Assembly: GCF_019646055.1 (NCBI RefSeq)
Contig: NZ_JAESFE010000002.1
Span: 62,001 to 126,000 of the forward strand
Reading direction: 5' to 3'
From: Sodalis sp. CWE
GTDB lineage: Bacteria > Pseudomonadota > Gammaproteobacteria > Enterobacterales > Enterobacteriaceae
Length of the DNA stretch: 64,000 nucleotides
The notes under the pieces were generated by a model. It worked only from the letters and a program-made list of their open reading frames with translations. It did no database searches and had not been told where the DNA came from. This document shows, piece after piece, positions 44,227-55,394 of the stretch (position 1 is the stretch's first letter; the number at the start of each line of letters is the position of its first letter). A program made the translations under genes and the position numbers.

Positions 44227-45957
44227 TTGAACAGTAGCACCATGATAAGTTTGTTTATTATAGGTTCAATGCTAGTAGGAGGAAGTATTCTACTCAGCTC
44301 TTTCTCTTCTCGACTTGGTATTCCTATATTGGTGATTTTTTTAGCTATTGGTATGTTAGCAGGAATTGATGGTCTTGGGGGCATCGCATTTGATAATTAC
44401 CCTGTAGCGTATCTCATTAGTAATCTTTCGCTTGCAATAATTTTATTAGATGGTGGTATGCGAACTCGTGGCAATGCATTTCGAGTTGCACTGTGGCCAT
44501 CACTATCGTTAGCTACGGTTGGAGTTATCATTACTGCTGGTTTAACCGGCATGGTTGCAGCTTGGCTGTTTAGTTTAGATAAAATTGAAGGGATACTTAT
44601 TGGTGCCATTATTGGTTCTACTGACGCTGCAGCAGTATTTTCATTGTTAGGTAATAAAGGATTAAATGAACGTGTTACTGCTACACTTGAAATTGAATCA
44701 GGCAGTAATGACCCAATGGCAGTATTTCTTACAACGACACTTATTACTATGATTCAAAATGAAAAAACTAGTCTTGACTTGCTTTTTTTAGTACATCTTA
44801 TCCAAGAATTTGGATTAGGAATGGTAATTGGTTTAGGAGGGGGTTGGCTATTACAACAAATAATCAATCATATTACATTGACTAGCGCGTTATATCCTTT
44901 GTTAGCAGTCAGTGGTGGTATTATGATTTTTGCTTTAACTACCGCCTTGGAGGGAAGTGGTATTTTAGCTGTTTATCTATGTGGCTTTGTGCTTGGTAAT
45001 AGACCAATACGCAATCGATATGGAATACTGCAAACTTTTGATGGTATGGCCTGGCTTAGCCAGATTTGTATGTTTTTAGTGCTTGGATTGCTAGTTACAC
45101 CAAGTGATCTATGGATAATTGCCATTCCAGCATTAGTCTTATCATTCTGGTTAATGTTATTTGCTCGTCCATTATCAATTTTTATTGGTTTACTTCCATT
45201 TCGAAATTATACAACTCGTGAACGAATCTTTCTCTCTTGGGTTGGTCTTCGTGGGGCGGTGCCGATTATTTTAGCTGTTTTTCCAATGATGGCGGGTTTA
45301 AATAATGCACGTTTATATTTTAATGTTGCATTTTTTATTGTCCTAATTTCCTTGCTTTTACAGGGCACTTCTCTTAGTTTTGCTGCCAAAATGGCAAAGG
45401 TTGTAGTACCTCCAACTGCATCACCAATTTCTCGAATAGGAATGGATATTCATCCAGAAAATCCATGGGAACAGTTTATTTATCAATTAGGAAAAGAAAA
45501 TTGGTGTGTAGGCGCAACATTACGTGATTTGAAAATGCCTCGTCATACGCGTATTGCTGGTTTATTTCGTGCAAACATGTTACTTCATCCTACTGCTAAT
45601 ACAAAGTTATGCGAAGGAGACGTGCTTTGTGTAATCGGTCGTGAACGAGATCTTCCTTCTCTTGGAAGATTATTTAGTCAATCACCACCAATTGCGTTAG
45701 ATCAACGGTTCTTTGGAGATTTTATTTTAGAAGCCACCTCTCGACTACGTGACATTTCTTCTATCTATGGATTAAAATTTACTAGTGAAATTGACGAAGA
45801 ACTGACTCTTGGTCAGTTCGTCGTATCTTTGCTCGGAGGAGGTGAACCAGTGATTGGTGATAATGTTATCACCGAAGGAATTATGTTAACTGTTGCAGAA
45901 AAAGATGAACATCAAGTTAGCAAAATTGGCATTAAGATTGCTAATGATTTGACTTAA
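44227..45957 (+). CDS. nhaP2: K+/H+ antiporter NhaP2 (CvrA)
   Basis: Inner-membrane cation/proton antiporter of the CPA1 family with a role in potassium and volume homeostasis. The 576 aa (E. coli 578) have about twelve hydrophobic segments (residues 5-390), with ESGSNDPMA and [15 protein letters not shown] in the transport core, followed by a cytoplasmic TrkA-C-type regulatory domain ([24 protein letters not shown]). The start is TTG preceded by AAGGAG at normal spacing, and the N-terminus lines up with E. coli ([10 protein letters not shown] against MDATTIISLF). The adjacent dad genes of E. coli are missing. Confidence 0.95.
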   Translation: MNSSTMISLFIIGSMLVGGSILLSSFSSRLGIPILVIFLAIGMLAGIDGLGGIAFDNYPVAYLISNLSLAIILLDGGMRTRGNAFRVALWPSLSLATVGVIITAGLTGMVAAWLFSLDKIEGILIGAIIGSTDAAAVFSLLGNKGLNERVTATLEIESGSNDPMAVFLTTTLITMIQNEKTSLDLLFLVHLIQEFGLGMVIGLGGGWLLQQIINHITLTSALYPLLAVSGGIMIFALTTALEGSGILAVYLCGFVLGNRPIRNRYGILQTFDGMAWLSQICMFLVLGLLVTPSDLWIIAIPALVLSFWLMLFARPLSIFIGLLPFRNYTTRERIFLSWVGLRGAVPIILAVFPMMAGLNNARLYFNVAFFIVLISLLLQGTSLSFAAKMAKVVVPPTASPISRIGMDIHPENPWEQFIYQLGKENWCVGATLRDLKMPRHTRIAGLFRANMLLHPTANTKLCEGDVLCVIGRERDLPSLGRLFSQSPPIALDQRFFGDFILEATSRLRDISSIYGLKFTSEIDEELTLGQFVVSLLGGGEPVIGDNVITEGIMLTVAEKDEHQVSKIGIKIANDLT

Positions 45958-47193
45958 TTGACTGCTTAATTGTCAGTGGTTGTGATTCTGATAAAAAAGT
46001 TAATAAAAATCATAATTTTCCTTCCAGGAAGAAAAATAGTGAAAACAGAATTAAATTCTGATTGACAATCAATTGTTATTATTGAAACTAACTTAACTTA
46101 AAAAATTTTAAATAAAAATTTATTATAAATACGTAAATATTTTAGTTTTGAAAAATCTATTGAGCTTCTTATTAGTTAAATTTTCAAACTATTTGCATAA
46201 GTTATTTAATCTAAGAAATAGAAAGAATTATGAGAGATATGCAACTTTTTCTTTTTAGTAAAATTAAGTCTAGACTGAGCTAAATTAAATAGAATAGACT
46301 TCTTACGATATAAATAAATAAAAAATATTATTGTTTTATTTTACTGTTTATCATTTTTTTGATTTTTTAAAAAGCAAAAAAGAACTTTAATTAATTTATT
46401 AAGTAAATTATACATCTGCTTTTTAGAAGAAGAAATTGAATAATTATTTATAATTAGTATCATTATTAAGATGATTAGGAATCATCTTTAATTATTTTTT
46501 TTAAATTTATCTATTTTGTTCAGCTTAAATGATGAAATGATTTCAAAAATCAAAATAATATAATCTTTAGCGTATTTTCTTTTGATTATAATTTTTAATC
46601 ACAAGATCATGTATGCAACTTGCTTCAAGTTAATAAGGATTTTCTTGAAAAAGAACACAATAACTTTTATTTAAAAAATAAATTTTTAACCAGCAAGTTA
46701 CATTTGTTCAAAAATTTTTTTCTTAAATTAGTCAGAAAAAGAATAAATAATTCATTTCATGAATCTAGTAATACTTAACATTTATATCTTTTTGATCTGC
46801 CAATATTACTAATTAGTTTTAGTTATTCACTCTATATCTAGGTTTAATTTTTTAAATAGATTAATATTTTGTTTATATGACTTTTAAAAGTAAAATATTC
46901 ATTTTATAAAAATTATATAGGATGTGAGAGTAATAATGGAAAGCATCTCTATTTCTGTTTATTAATCAAATTAATTAATCTTTATTCTTTGTGCGAGAAA
47001 CTATATTATCCATTAGATAAATAATGATAGATCTTCTTAAGAGGATTATTAGATTAGAGATTAGTTTTACACATAAAAAAAATAAATTATAGAATTCACT
47101 TGTGTTGATTTTAAGATAAAAGATGTTGATTTCTATATGATGTAAGTTACAATTTACGTTGCAAAAACTTGTTGGTTCAGTCTCTGTTTAATT
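45958..47193. other. Gene-less spacer, 1.2 kb
   Basis: No gene recognised. Palindromes of the dispersed family occur near 46018-46032, 46419-46434 and 47031-47047. Confidence 0.55.
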
Positions 47194-47724
47194 ATGATAC
47201 AATTGCTAAATTTTTTATCAAAAAAACGCATAACATGGCTGTTATTAGCTTCTACTGCTTTTATACTGGAGTCGATTTCACTTTATTTGCAACATGTTTT
47301 GCTCATTAAACCTTGTGTTTTGTGTATATATCAACGTTGCGCCTTGTATGGAATCTTTTTTTCTGGATTAATAGGTGCGATTTTACCTAGAATCTTGTTA
47401 TTACGTTTTTTTGGTTTAATAACATGGCTGTATAGTGCTTGGCGTGGGCTTCAATTAGCAATAAAGCATGTTAATGTCCAACTGAATAGTTCACCTTTCT
47501 TTACTTGCGATCTTTTTGTTAGTTTTCCATCATGGTTGCCGTTAGATCATTGGTTACCTTCTTTTTTTAGTGCTAGTGAGGATTGTTCCATTTCCCAATG
47601 GCGTTTTCTATTTTTAGAAATGCCTCAGTGGATGATAATTATTTTCAGTATTTACTTAATAGTTGCAATATTTTTTATATTTGCACAATTTTCTCGCATC
47701 AATCGAAATATTCACTCTTATTGA
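47194..47724 (+). CDS. dsbB: DsbB, disulfide bond formation protein B
   Basis: Inner-membrane protein that reoxidises DsbA with quinone. The 176 aa (E. coli 176) have four membrane segments. The first redox pair is C41/C44 in KPCVLCIYQRC, and the second is the cysteines in FFTCDLFV and SEDCSISQW (about 104 and 130), separated by the periplasmic loop FPSWLPLDHWLP. The family Arg is present at QR. DsbA would have to be encoded elsewhere. Start ATG as in E. coli (MLRFLNQ aligns with MIQLLNF). Confidence 0.96.
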   Translation: MIQLLNFLSKKRITWLLLASTAFILESISLYLQHVLLIKPCVLCIYQRCALYGIFFSGLIGAILPRILLLRFFGLITWLYSAWRGLQLAIKHVNVQLNSSPFFTCDLFVSFPSWLPLDHWLPSFFSASEDCSISQWRFLFLEMPQWMIIIFSIYLIVAIFFIFAQFSRINRNIHSY

Positions 47725-48882
47725 AAGATAGATAGCAGATGCAAGAGTCTATTCGATTTTATTTTTAATAGAGGGTTTTTTCTCTGTCTGTCCTGTTTGA
47801 CAGATTTCTATGTGGTATTTTAATTTTTTAAATTTTGAAAAGAAATAAATTTTCTTTTTGTAAAAAAACTCTTTTTGTTAGAAAGCAAAATATTGTTATT
47901 AGTGATTGAAATTATTAATTGAATATTTTTATGTTTATATTTTCTTTATAAGAAATTACCTATTAAAAGTATTAATCACTGCAATTAATAAACTTTATAA
48001 TTAATTTCATAATTTTTTAAAAAATTTTACGCAGAAATTATTTTGTTTATTTTTAGTGGTCCTCATTAATCAAAAAATAATTAAGGATTAACCTTTTAAG
48101 AAATTATTGCTATTTGAATGATGTTAGGTATCCTAGCAATAATTAAATTTGTTTAATTAAAAATTAATAATACTTTTTATTTTAACTCGATGAATTGTTT
48201 TATTATTAAAAAATAACCAACTACAATTTGTTTTTATCCTCAGATAAGATTAATCAGCTTAATAAAATTAAGTAATTTAATAAACTTTTAAGAATATATT
48301 ATTTAATAATATGTCAAAAAAATATTTTGTTATAAAAATTATTCGATAAATGTTTATACCAAACGGCCTATAATAAAGAAAAATAAAAATTCTTTCTATT
48401 AAGTTTTTCTTATTTAAAAGGCAGATCATAGTAATTCTAGTTACAATTAGAAAGATCGAACGTACCGCCTTATTTTTCTCTGGAAAATGAAAACAGTTCA
48501 CTAGTTAAATTAGTGTATTTATTTAAACTAAATAAATAACTATCAAAATTAATAAAATTAATCCATTGATAAATTCTCTCTTGAGAGAGAACAGCTCTTT
48601 TTTAGAGAGAACTCAAATAATATTTTTATATAAAAATTTCTAAACAGAAAATTTATATGTCTAACTATCAAAAAAATAGAATGCAAAATATGAATTTTTA
48701 ATAAAAAAATATTCATTCCCCTATTCAAGGAATGCGTTTCTTATTTATACTTTCTAAAAAATTTATTTATATATTATAAGTGTACTGATCAAAACATTCT
48801 CATGATGTTGTAATATACAAATTATTTAATGAAATTAAATATCTATATTTAATTCACATCAAAACAGGACATTATTTTAAAA
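47725..48882. other. Gene-less spacer, 1.16 kb
   Basis: No gene recognised. Shortly after dsbB, TCTATT and AATAGA bracket an AT-rich loop followed by GGG and six T (about 47749-47780), a possible weak dsbB terminator. A family palindrome lies at 48574-48591. Confidence 0.5.
48574..48591. repeat. Palindrome TTCTCTCTT/GAGAGAGAA
   Basis: Nine-base arms with one mismatch, followed within 10 bases by another CTC/GAG run (to about 48612). Confidence 0.5.
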
Positions 48883-49581
48883 ATGCCAATTAAGTTAAGA
48901 GACGGCAATTTTACTTTATTAGTAATTCATATATATAAAGCACAATTAGATGAAATCTGTCAGGCTATAGAAAAAAAAATTAAACAAGCACCTAATTTTT
49001 TCAAAAATGCGCCAGTAGTCATTAATATTTCTGATCTTGATGGAGATTTTTCAAAGAAAGTATTATTGCAAGTAATGTTAAATACTAATTTACGTATTAT
49101 AGGAATTAGCGGATGCAATAATAATAAGCTTAAACAGTTGGTTATTTGTAGTGGATTAGCGTTGTTAACAGAAAAAAAAGCACTAAAAGTGCACAATAAC
49201 GCTGATACTAGCGCTAATGCTAATTTTATTTCTATGAATTCTACATTAAAAAAAACAAGATTCATTAGCACGCCAATTCGTTCTGGTCAACAAATTTATG
49301 CAAAAGATAGCGATTTAATAGTTACTAATAATGTAAGTGTAGGTGCAGAACTGATTGCTGATGGTAACATACATATTTATGGTATAATGCGAGGTCGTGC
49401 TCTTGCTGGAGCATTAGGTGATCAAGATTGCCAGATTTTTTGCACTCACCTCTTTCCTGAACTTGTATCTATTGCTGGGCAATATTGGTTAGGTGATCAG
49501 ATTCCAACTACCTTTTTAGGTAAAGCAGCACGTTTATGTCTACGACACGGTAACGTATTTGATATCTATCCTCTTATTTAG
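48883..49581 (+). CDS. minC: MinC, septum-site inhibitor
   Basis: Inhibits FtsZ polymerisation away from midcell. The 232 aa (E. coli 231) have the N-terminal FtsZ-inhibiting domain ([17 protein letters not shown]... to about residue 105), a variable linker, and the C-terminal beta-helix that binds MinD ([43 protein letters not shown]). First gene of the minCDE operon, 32 bases before minD. No good ribosome site is seen beyond a purine-poor AAACAGGA. Confidence 0.96.
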   Translation: MPIKLRDGNFTLLVIHIYKAQLDEICQAIEKKIKQAPNFFKNAPVVINISDLDGDFSKKVLLQVMLNTNLRIIGISGCNNNKLKQLVICSGLALLTEKKALKVHNNADTSANANFISMNSTLKKTRFISTPIRSGQQIYAKDSDLIVTNNVSVGAELIADGNIHIYGIMRGRALAGALGDQDCQIFCTHLFPELVSIAGQYWLGDQIPTTFLGKAARLCLRHGNVFDIYPLI

Positions 49582-49613
49582 AAAGAGTTATTTTAAATAA
49601 AGGAAATCAGTCT

Positions 49614-50426
49614 ATGACACGTATTATAGTTGTAACCTCAGGCAAAGGAGGTGTTGGTAAGACAACATCAAGCGCAGCTATTGCTTTTGGTTTAGCTTGT
49701 AAAGAAAAAAAAACAGTAGTAATTGATTTTGATATTGGATTAAGAAACCTTGATTTAATTATGGGATGTGAACGTCGAGTTGTTTTTGATTTCATTAATG
49801 TTATTCAAGGAGATGCTCTGCTTAATCAAGCGTTAATAAAAGACAAAAGAACAGAAAATTTATTTATTCTTCCTGCATCACAAACAAAAGATAAAGATAT
49901 TTTGACTCGAGATAATGTAGAAAAAGTACTAAATAATTTATGTTCAATGAAATTTGATTTCATTATATGCGACTCACCAGCCGGTATTGAAACCGGCGCA
50001 TTAATGGCATTATACTTTGCAGATGAAGCTATTGTTATTACCAATCCAGAGGTCTCCTCGGTACGAGACTCTGATAGAATTCTAGGCATTCTTTCATCTA
50101 AGTCAAGACGAGCAGAGAATTATTTAGAACCAGTTAAAGAACACTTATTATTAACTCGCTATGATCTTGAACGGGTCATTAAAGGTGATATGTTAAGTAT
50201 TGCAGATGTAATTGATATTTTGCGCATTCCATTAGTGGGTGTAATTCCCGAAGACCAAGCAGTACTGAAAGCATCCAATCAAGGAGAACCAGTAATTCTT
50301 GATCGAAAGTCCCAAGCTGGTCAAGCTTATTTAGACGTGATTAATCGTTTGTTGGGTGAAAATTTACCATTCCGTTTTATCGGAGAGGAAAAAAGAGGTT
50401 TTCTAAAACGCCTCTTTAGAAGATAA
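49614..50426 (+). CDS. minD: MinD, septum-site ATPase
   Basis: Membrane-associated ATPase that recruits MinC and oscillates with MinE. At 270 aa it has E. coli length. The deviant Walker A is GKGGVGKTT (10-18, with the signature Lys11), followed by IDFDIGLRNLDL, the switch-II-like CDSPAGIETGA and the C-terminal amphipathic membrane helix GFLKRLFRR. An AAAGGAAA ribosome site precedes the ATG. Middle gene of the operon. Confidence 0.98.
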   Translation: MTRIIVVTSGKGGVGKTTSSAAIAFGLACKEKKTVVIDFDIGLRNLDLIMGCERRVVFDFINVIQGDALLNQALIKDKRTENLFILPASQTKDKDILTRDNVEKVLNNLCSMKFDFIICDSPAGIETGALMALYFADEAIVITNPEVSSVRDSDRILGILSSKSRRAENYLEPVKEHLLLTRYDLERVIKGDMLSIADVIDILRIPLVGVIPEDQAVLKASNQGEPVILDRKSQAGQAYLDVINRLLGENLPFRFIGEEKRGFLKRLFRR

Positions 50427-50448
50427 GAGATAGAGGATATTATATTTA

Positions 50449-50712
50449 ATGACACTGCTTAACTTTTTTCTTTCTCGTAAAAGAATGACGGCTCATTTAG
50501 CTAAAAAACGACTGCAAACCATAGTAGCTGAACAACGGAGAATTGATAATGAAATACCTTATTTGAGGCAATTAAAACATGAAATTATCACAGCAATCGA
50601 AAAGTCTGTACAAATCAATTCGAAACTTTCTTTCTTACAAATAGAAAGAAAGGATAAAGATACTTTAATTATTGCATTAAACCTTACTTTGCTTAAAACG
50701 AAAAAATCTTAA
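50449..50712 (+). CDS. minE: MinE, topological specificity factor
   Basis: Releases MinD from the membrane and confines division inhibition to the poles. The 87 aa (E. coli 88) begin MTLLNFFLSRKRMTAHLAKKRLQTIVAEQRR, covering the membrane-targeting and anti-MinCD helix, followed by the dimerisation domain with VQIN and LEL/ALNLTL strands. It follows minD by 22 bases. A 7-bp hairpin (TTGCTTT at 50728-50734, AAAGCAA at 50741-50747) lies just after it but lacks a T-run. Confidence 0.95.
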   Translation: MTLLNFFLSRKRMTAHLAKKRLQTIVAEQRRIDNEIPYLRQLKHEIITAIEKSVQINSKLSFLQIERKDKDTLIIALNLTLLKTKKS

Positions 50713-52097
50713 AAGAGAAAGATTCTTTTGCTTTCATATAAAAGCAAGTAAAAAAGTAGCGATTCGATAATTTGTTTTAAAAAACTAATAAATCGTCAAA
50801 ATTAATATAGTTATTTTTTTTGTTATATGTTTGGATAATTCCTCTTGAATGGGATTGGTAAGAACATTTTATTTCAATACATTTTTGTACTCAATTAACT
50901 TTTCTATTACTGCTTATTTTAATTCGGATTTTTATCTTTTTTAAAAGCAATTTTGTTAATTAATTGTCAAATTAAGATTTCTCAGAAAAAATGTCGTTTC
51001 GAGTGTTATACTAATTAATTATTTTTATATAACGATATAATGAAAGGTTCATTTTCCTTTTATAAAGAGTTATAGACTAAATCTTTTAGTATGTTAGGAA
51101 AGAAGACATAAAGAAAGTGTGAATGATGAATGAATTTTGCATTGATGGATACTTTTTTTTAAAAAATTTAGTTTTTTATCAAATTGTAGAAGAAATTTTA
51201 TTAAACGTACTTTCAAATTTATGCACTCTAAGTTATTTTGGTTAGATGCACTTCTTTAGTAAGAAGAATTCTCTATCCTATAGATGTGCAATAATAAATT
51301 GATGTTATATATTTTTCAAGTTGCAGTTTGCACAAGCTAGAAGAATATTCTGGCATATACAATTATCTTACAAAATATTATAGTCTAATTCTATGTTATA
51401 ATCATTAATGGAAGACCATCAAGTAATATTAATATGTGTATTATCGTTATTAGCATCATCATGAAATTTTCAACCATAAAATAAACATATATGTTTAGTG
51501 TTTTTTTTTGTTTATTTGAAAATAAAAAAAAAATTGTCGATCTTATTATTATATAGGTTAGTAAAAGATTAATTAACGTTGAAATGTTTAATAAGCTAAA
51601 TTTAGGTGGCAAAAACTTTAACGGCTAACAAATTTTGATACTTAGGTTAGTTTTAGTGCTTTCCAATAAAATCTAGTACTGCAATTATTTCTCTGAATCT
51701 TTATCTCTTTCCCTTTTAGAGAATTTTAGTTTGTGATTTTTAGTTAGATTTAGAACTTTTTTTCAAAATCAATAAATGCATATGTATATTATGGATTTTT
51801 TTCAAGATAGAAACGCAAATAAAGAAGTTTTTCTGTTAAATAACAATTATATAAAAATCGAATCTATAAAGTTATAATTCAAATTTTTGATTATCTTAAT
51901 GATAAGAACACTTTGTGAAACGAAAAATATGAAGGAAACAATACTTCAATATCGTATGAAGTTTCATTTTTCCCTTATTTTTAAGTAGTTAGACTTTATC
52001 ATAAAAAAAATAAATTTTTCCGTTGCAACATTCAAAAAAAAATAAAAAATCTACTAAGTGGATTATTCTTTTTGCATTAATGCTCTTGCTCAATTTT
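50713..52097. other. Gene-less spacer, 1.4 kb
   Basis: No gene recognised; frames seen here are short and biased only by AT content. Contains a hairpin directly after minE and weak family palindromes near 51055. Confidence 0.55.
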
Positions 52098-52805
52098 TTA
52101 TGTTATTTCTTGTTGAAACAAATAAGACAATTCCGCACACCATGCTGTTTTAATTTTACCATGACGATAATCACTAATTGCTAAAGGTAGCATGTCTATT
52201 GCGTTTGGAAATAACGATTTTCCTGAAATTAAAGTACACTTATTAAATGATTGATTTAATTTTTTACAATAAAAAAGATTCGAATAAGATTGCCAAGCTG
52301 TTCCAGCAGTTGCCCAACAACCAGTTAATCTCTCTCTAAGAGATTCTACAGTTTTCTTCCATGGTACTATTGATTCGTTTTCTTTCTCAATCCAAGTATT
52401 TTCTTGTCGCTGATATGAAGCCCAATAAACCTTATCGTTGATGTAAGTATTCATTGCAACAAGTACTTGACAAGCACCAGTTTGACGCCAAGCGCCTTCT
52501 GCTAAAGTAGCAAGCGTAGATATACCAATTAGTGGAAGATCGGCTCCCATAGCAAGTCCCTTTGCAACACTGATACCTATGCGCATACCGGTAAAGTTTC
52601 CTGGACCACGACTAAATGCTAATGCGTTAAGATTGTTAAGTTTGATACCAGCTTCTGTTAATAAGCTATTTACCATAGAAAGAATGTGTTTTGTATGTTG
52701 ACGTGGTGAAAGAGTAAATCGTTTTATTAAAATATCCTTATTGATCTTTAATGCAGCAGAACAAGCATCAGTTGCTGTGTCAAAAGATAAAATTCGGATC
52801 GACAT
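52098..52805 (-). CDS. tsaB: TsaB (YeaZ), tRNA threonylcarbamoyladenosine factor
   Basis: Partner of TsaD and TsaE in making the t6A37 modification of ANN-decoding tRNAs. The 235 aa (E. coli 231) start MSIRILSFDTATDACSAAL and contain SPRQHTKHIL, FSRGPGNFTGMRIGI and PLIGISTLATLA, all typical. The ASKHA fold lacks the metal site of TsaD, as usual. t6A is directly relevant to the tRNA-Thr(CGU) encoded in this window. It stands alone, diverging from pabB. Confidence 0.94.
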   Translation of the reverse strand: MSIRILSFDTATDACSAALKINKDILIKRFTLSPRQHTKHILSMVNSLLTEAGIKLNNLNALAFSRGPGNFTGMRIGISVAKGLAMGADLPLIGISTLATLAEGAWRQTGACQVLVAMNTYINDKVYWASYQRQENTWIEKENESIVPWKKTVESLRERLTGCWATAGTAWQSYSNLFYCKKLNQSFNKCTLISGKSLFPNAIDMLPLAISDYRHGKIKTAWCAELSYLFQQEIT

Positions 52806-53372
52806 TTAAATTTACCGTAGTTCAAATTGACTTTGCTTAACAGTTTAATAAAAATTAAAAAAATATATTTATCGAAAATAACTAACTCGGATAATCACTC
52901 ACTTTAAAAAATTAAATTATTTTAACTTAAACATGCAAAGACATGAATCTCAACAGAATACTAAAAATTAGCCATTCCTTGTTAAGGAGAGAGAATCTAT
53001 TTATTTACTATATAAAACATACATTATCATCTTTCTATATCAGTTCTAAATAAAAAAACATTCATTTCTCATTTTTGCATTGTTTTATTATCTTACGCTT
53101 TTAACCCATTTATTATTAGCTTTCTATCACAAGTCGCATTTTTATAGACGGTAGCATAAGTATAAATAGTTCTTCATTTCATCTAACCATCGTAATAAAT
53201 GAAGTTTAAGAATACACATTTTTTACTTAAATGGTGTTACATCTAATTTTTAATTAAATTTATCAAATCTTTACAAAAGGCAAGGTTGCTTTTGCAGCAA
53301 AGGAAAATTACAATCTAACAATGAAAGAAAATACAACTTGGTATTCAAAATAAATAATTTTATAATCGTATC
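52806..53372. other. Divergent tsaB/pabB region
   Basis: 567 bases holding both promoters; no gene and no distinct regulatory site recognised. A short family hairpin (TCCTT, GTT, AAGGA) is at about 52977-52989. Confidence 0.5.
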
Positions 53373-54743
53373 ATGTATCCTCAATTAACAACATTACCAT
53401 ATCAACAAGATGCCGCTTTACGCTATTTTGCATCTTTCGCTAATAAACCCTGGTCAATGTTATTGCATTCCGGTTATAGCGGTCATTCCAGTAGCCGCTA
53501 CGATATTTTTGTGGCTTTACCAGAAGTTACTCTTATAACATATAATGGAGTTACTAGGATTTGTTCTGGAAACGAATGTAAGTGGAGTAAAGATGACCCT
53601 TTCTTATTAGTACAAAAGCAATTAGAAAAAATGCACGGGATAGTACCTGTTAACAATGAGTTACCGTTTCAAGGAGGAGCGCTTGGATTTTTTAGTTACG
53701 ATCTTATCCGTAGTATTGAAATTTTACCTGCGCTTGCAAAAAACGATCTTTCTCTACCGGAAATGGCGATTGGAATTTATAAATGGGCAGTAATAGTTGA
53801 TCACTTCCGTCGTTTAGTAACTTTAGTTAGCTACGATAAAAGGATAACATCTTCTTTATTAACTCAATTAACTGCTGAAATATTTCTATCGCCAATGCCA
53901 TTTAATATTCTTGATAATTGGAAGCTCAATATGAGCCGCAGTGAGTATAGCGATAAATTTTTTCAAGTACAAAGACATTTGCTAGCGGGAGATTGTTACC
54001 AAGTGTGTTTGTCTCAACGTTTTAGTGCTCCTTATAGTGGAGATGAATGGACAGCATTTCTTCATTTGTTAACTTACAATCAAGCGCCTTTTTCAGCGTT
54101 TATTCGTTTAAAGGAACATATAGTTATTAGTTTCTCGCCGGAGCGTTTCTTGCATGTTCAGCATGGAAAGATTCAGACTTGTCCGATCAAAGGAACACTA
54201 CCCCGTCTTAAAGACATTGATGAGGATCATCAGCAAGTTTTTCATTTAGTTAATTCTGCTAAAGATCAAGCAGAAAATCTTATGATAGTAGATCTATTAA
54301 GAAATGATATTGGTCGTGTAGCTAAGCCAGGAAGTGTACATGTACCATCTTTATTTAAAATAGAAACGTATGCAACAGTACACCATATGGTTAGCACTAT
54401 TAGTGCTGTCTTACCTAAAAATCGTACTCCTTGCGATCTTCTACGCGCTTGTTTTCCTGGTGGATCTATTACAGGTGTACCTAAGATAGAAGCAATGAAA
54501 ACCATCGAAAGATTAGAACCACAAAGAAGAAGTGTCTGGAGCGGAAGTATTGGTTATATTAGTTATTGCGGAACAATGGATACTAATATTGCTATCAGAA
54601 CACTATTAGTTTTAGATCAACATGTTTACTGTTCTGTTGGAAGCGGTCTTGTTGCTGACAGTAACGAAAAAAAAGAGTATCAGGAGATATTAGCAAAAGC
54701 TGCGTCATTGCTACCTCTCTTAAAGAGGTTGAATCATGTCTAG
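53373..54743 (+). CDS. pabB: Aminodeoxychorismate synthase component I
   Basis: Converts chorismate to aminodeoxychorismate for p-aminobenzoate and folate. The 456 aa (E. coli 453) include the N-terminal domain (MLLHSGY, LPFQGGALGFFSYDL) and the chorismate-binding domain with SFSPERFL, PIKGTLPR (Lys of the PIKGT motif), DLLRNDIGRVA, CFPGGSITGVPKIEAM and the end VADSNEKKEYQE. The glutaminase PabA and lyase PabC are not in the window. Its survival points to folate supply as one of the services of the bacterium. Confidence 0.95.
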   Translation: MYPQLTTLPYQQDAALRYFASFANKPWSMLLHSGYSGHSSSRYDIFVALPEVTLITYNGVTRICSGNECKWSKDDPFLLVQKQLEKMHGIVPVNNELPFQGGALGFFSYDLIRSIEILPALAKNDLSLPEMAIGIYKWAVIVDHFRRLVTLVSYDKRITSSLLTQLTAEIFLSPMPFNILDNWKLNMSRSEYSDKFFQVQRHLLAGDCYQVCLSQRFSAPYSGDEWTAFLHLLTYNQAPFSAFIRLKEHIVISFSPERFLHVQHGKIQTCPIKGTLPRLKDIDEDHQQVFHLVNSAKDQAENLMIVDLLRNDIGRVAKPGSVHVPSLFKIETYATVHHMVSTISAVLPKNRTPCDLLRACFPGGSITGVPKIEAMKTIERLEPQRRSVWSGSIGYISYCGTMDTNIAIRTLLVLDQHVYCSVGSGLVADSNEKKEYQEILAKAASLLPLLKRLNHV

Positions 54744-55394
54744 CTTATACAATACACTTAATGTACTAAAGATATTTAAGTGCTCATGTTGTTTTTTAAT
54801 TGATTTGATATTGTAATTTCTGTCCATTTGGACCTATCAAATAGGATCACAAACGCAATAATAATTTATTTTTTAATGTGCTCCACATATCTATATAAAT
54901 ATGTGTATCATAAATTATTTTTTATAAAGTTAAAAATCATGTCTTCCTTCTTAAGGAGAAGGATTTTTAATATATATAATTACTGATAATGGTTGTTAAG
55001 AAACAATCATATAAACAGTATCATTTAGTAAACAAACAATACATTTTGTCAAAAAATTTACTGCATAAGGAGGTACCCACGTAACCTCATTTTTGTTGTT
55101 ATATAGCATGAAATTAACTTCTTCTTAAGAAGAAGATTGTTTTATTTGTCACTTTTAAAAAAATTTTTTTAAAGTTCTTTCTTTGTTGAATAAAGAAGTT
55201 TTCTCTTCTTATTAAAGAATAATTTTTGTTTCTGTTTATGGTTGAAATTAACGACCCAAAAAGCACTTGGAATAAAAAATAAATATCATTTTTAGATATT
55301 TTTTATTCGTTTTCATAAGAAAAGTTAGCTTCATTTTGGTTACTTAATCCAATTTCTTAGATATTTGGATGCATTTTTTAAAGGAGGTGTTTAG
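54744..55394. other. Spacer pabB/manX with terminator-like hairpin
   Basis: No gene seen. GAGGT (55070-55074) and ACCTC (55084-55088) bracket nine bases and are followed by ATTTTT, which resembles a terminator, perhaps of a lost gene. A perfect 18-nt palindrome follows at 55118-55135. E. coli has yeaB and sdaA here. Confidence 0.5.
55118..55135. repeat. 18-nt perfect palindrome CTTCTTCTT/AAGAAGAAG
   Basis: Nine-base perfect arms without a loop, about 260 bases before manX. Best symmetric example of the dispersed family. Confidence 0.65.

Noticed and set aside
48277-48501. 74-codon frame on the minus strand
   Set aside because: Ile/Phe/Tyr/Asn-rich translation of AT-rich DNA without recognisable motif or ribosome site.
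50728-50747. 7-bp hairpin after minE as terminator
   Set aside because: No T-run follows on the plus strand.
51391-51612. 73-codon frame on the minus strand
   Set aside because: Hydrophobic only because of AT-rich codons; no start context or homology.
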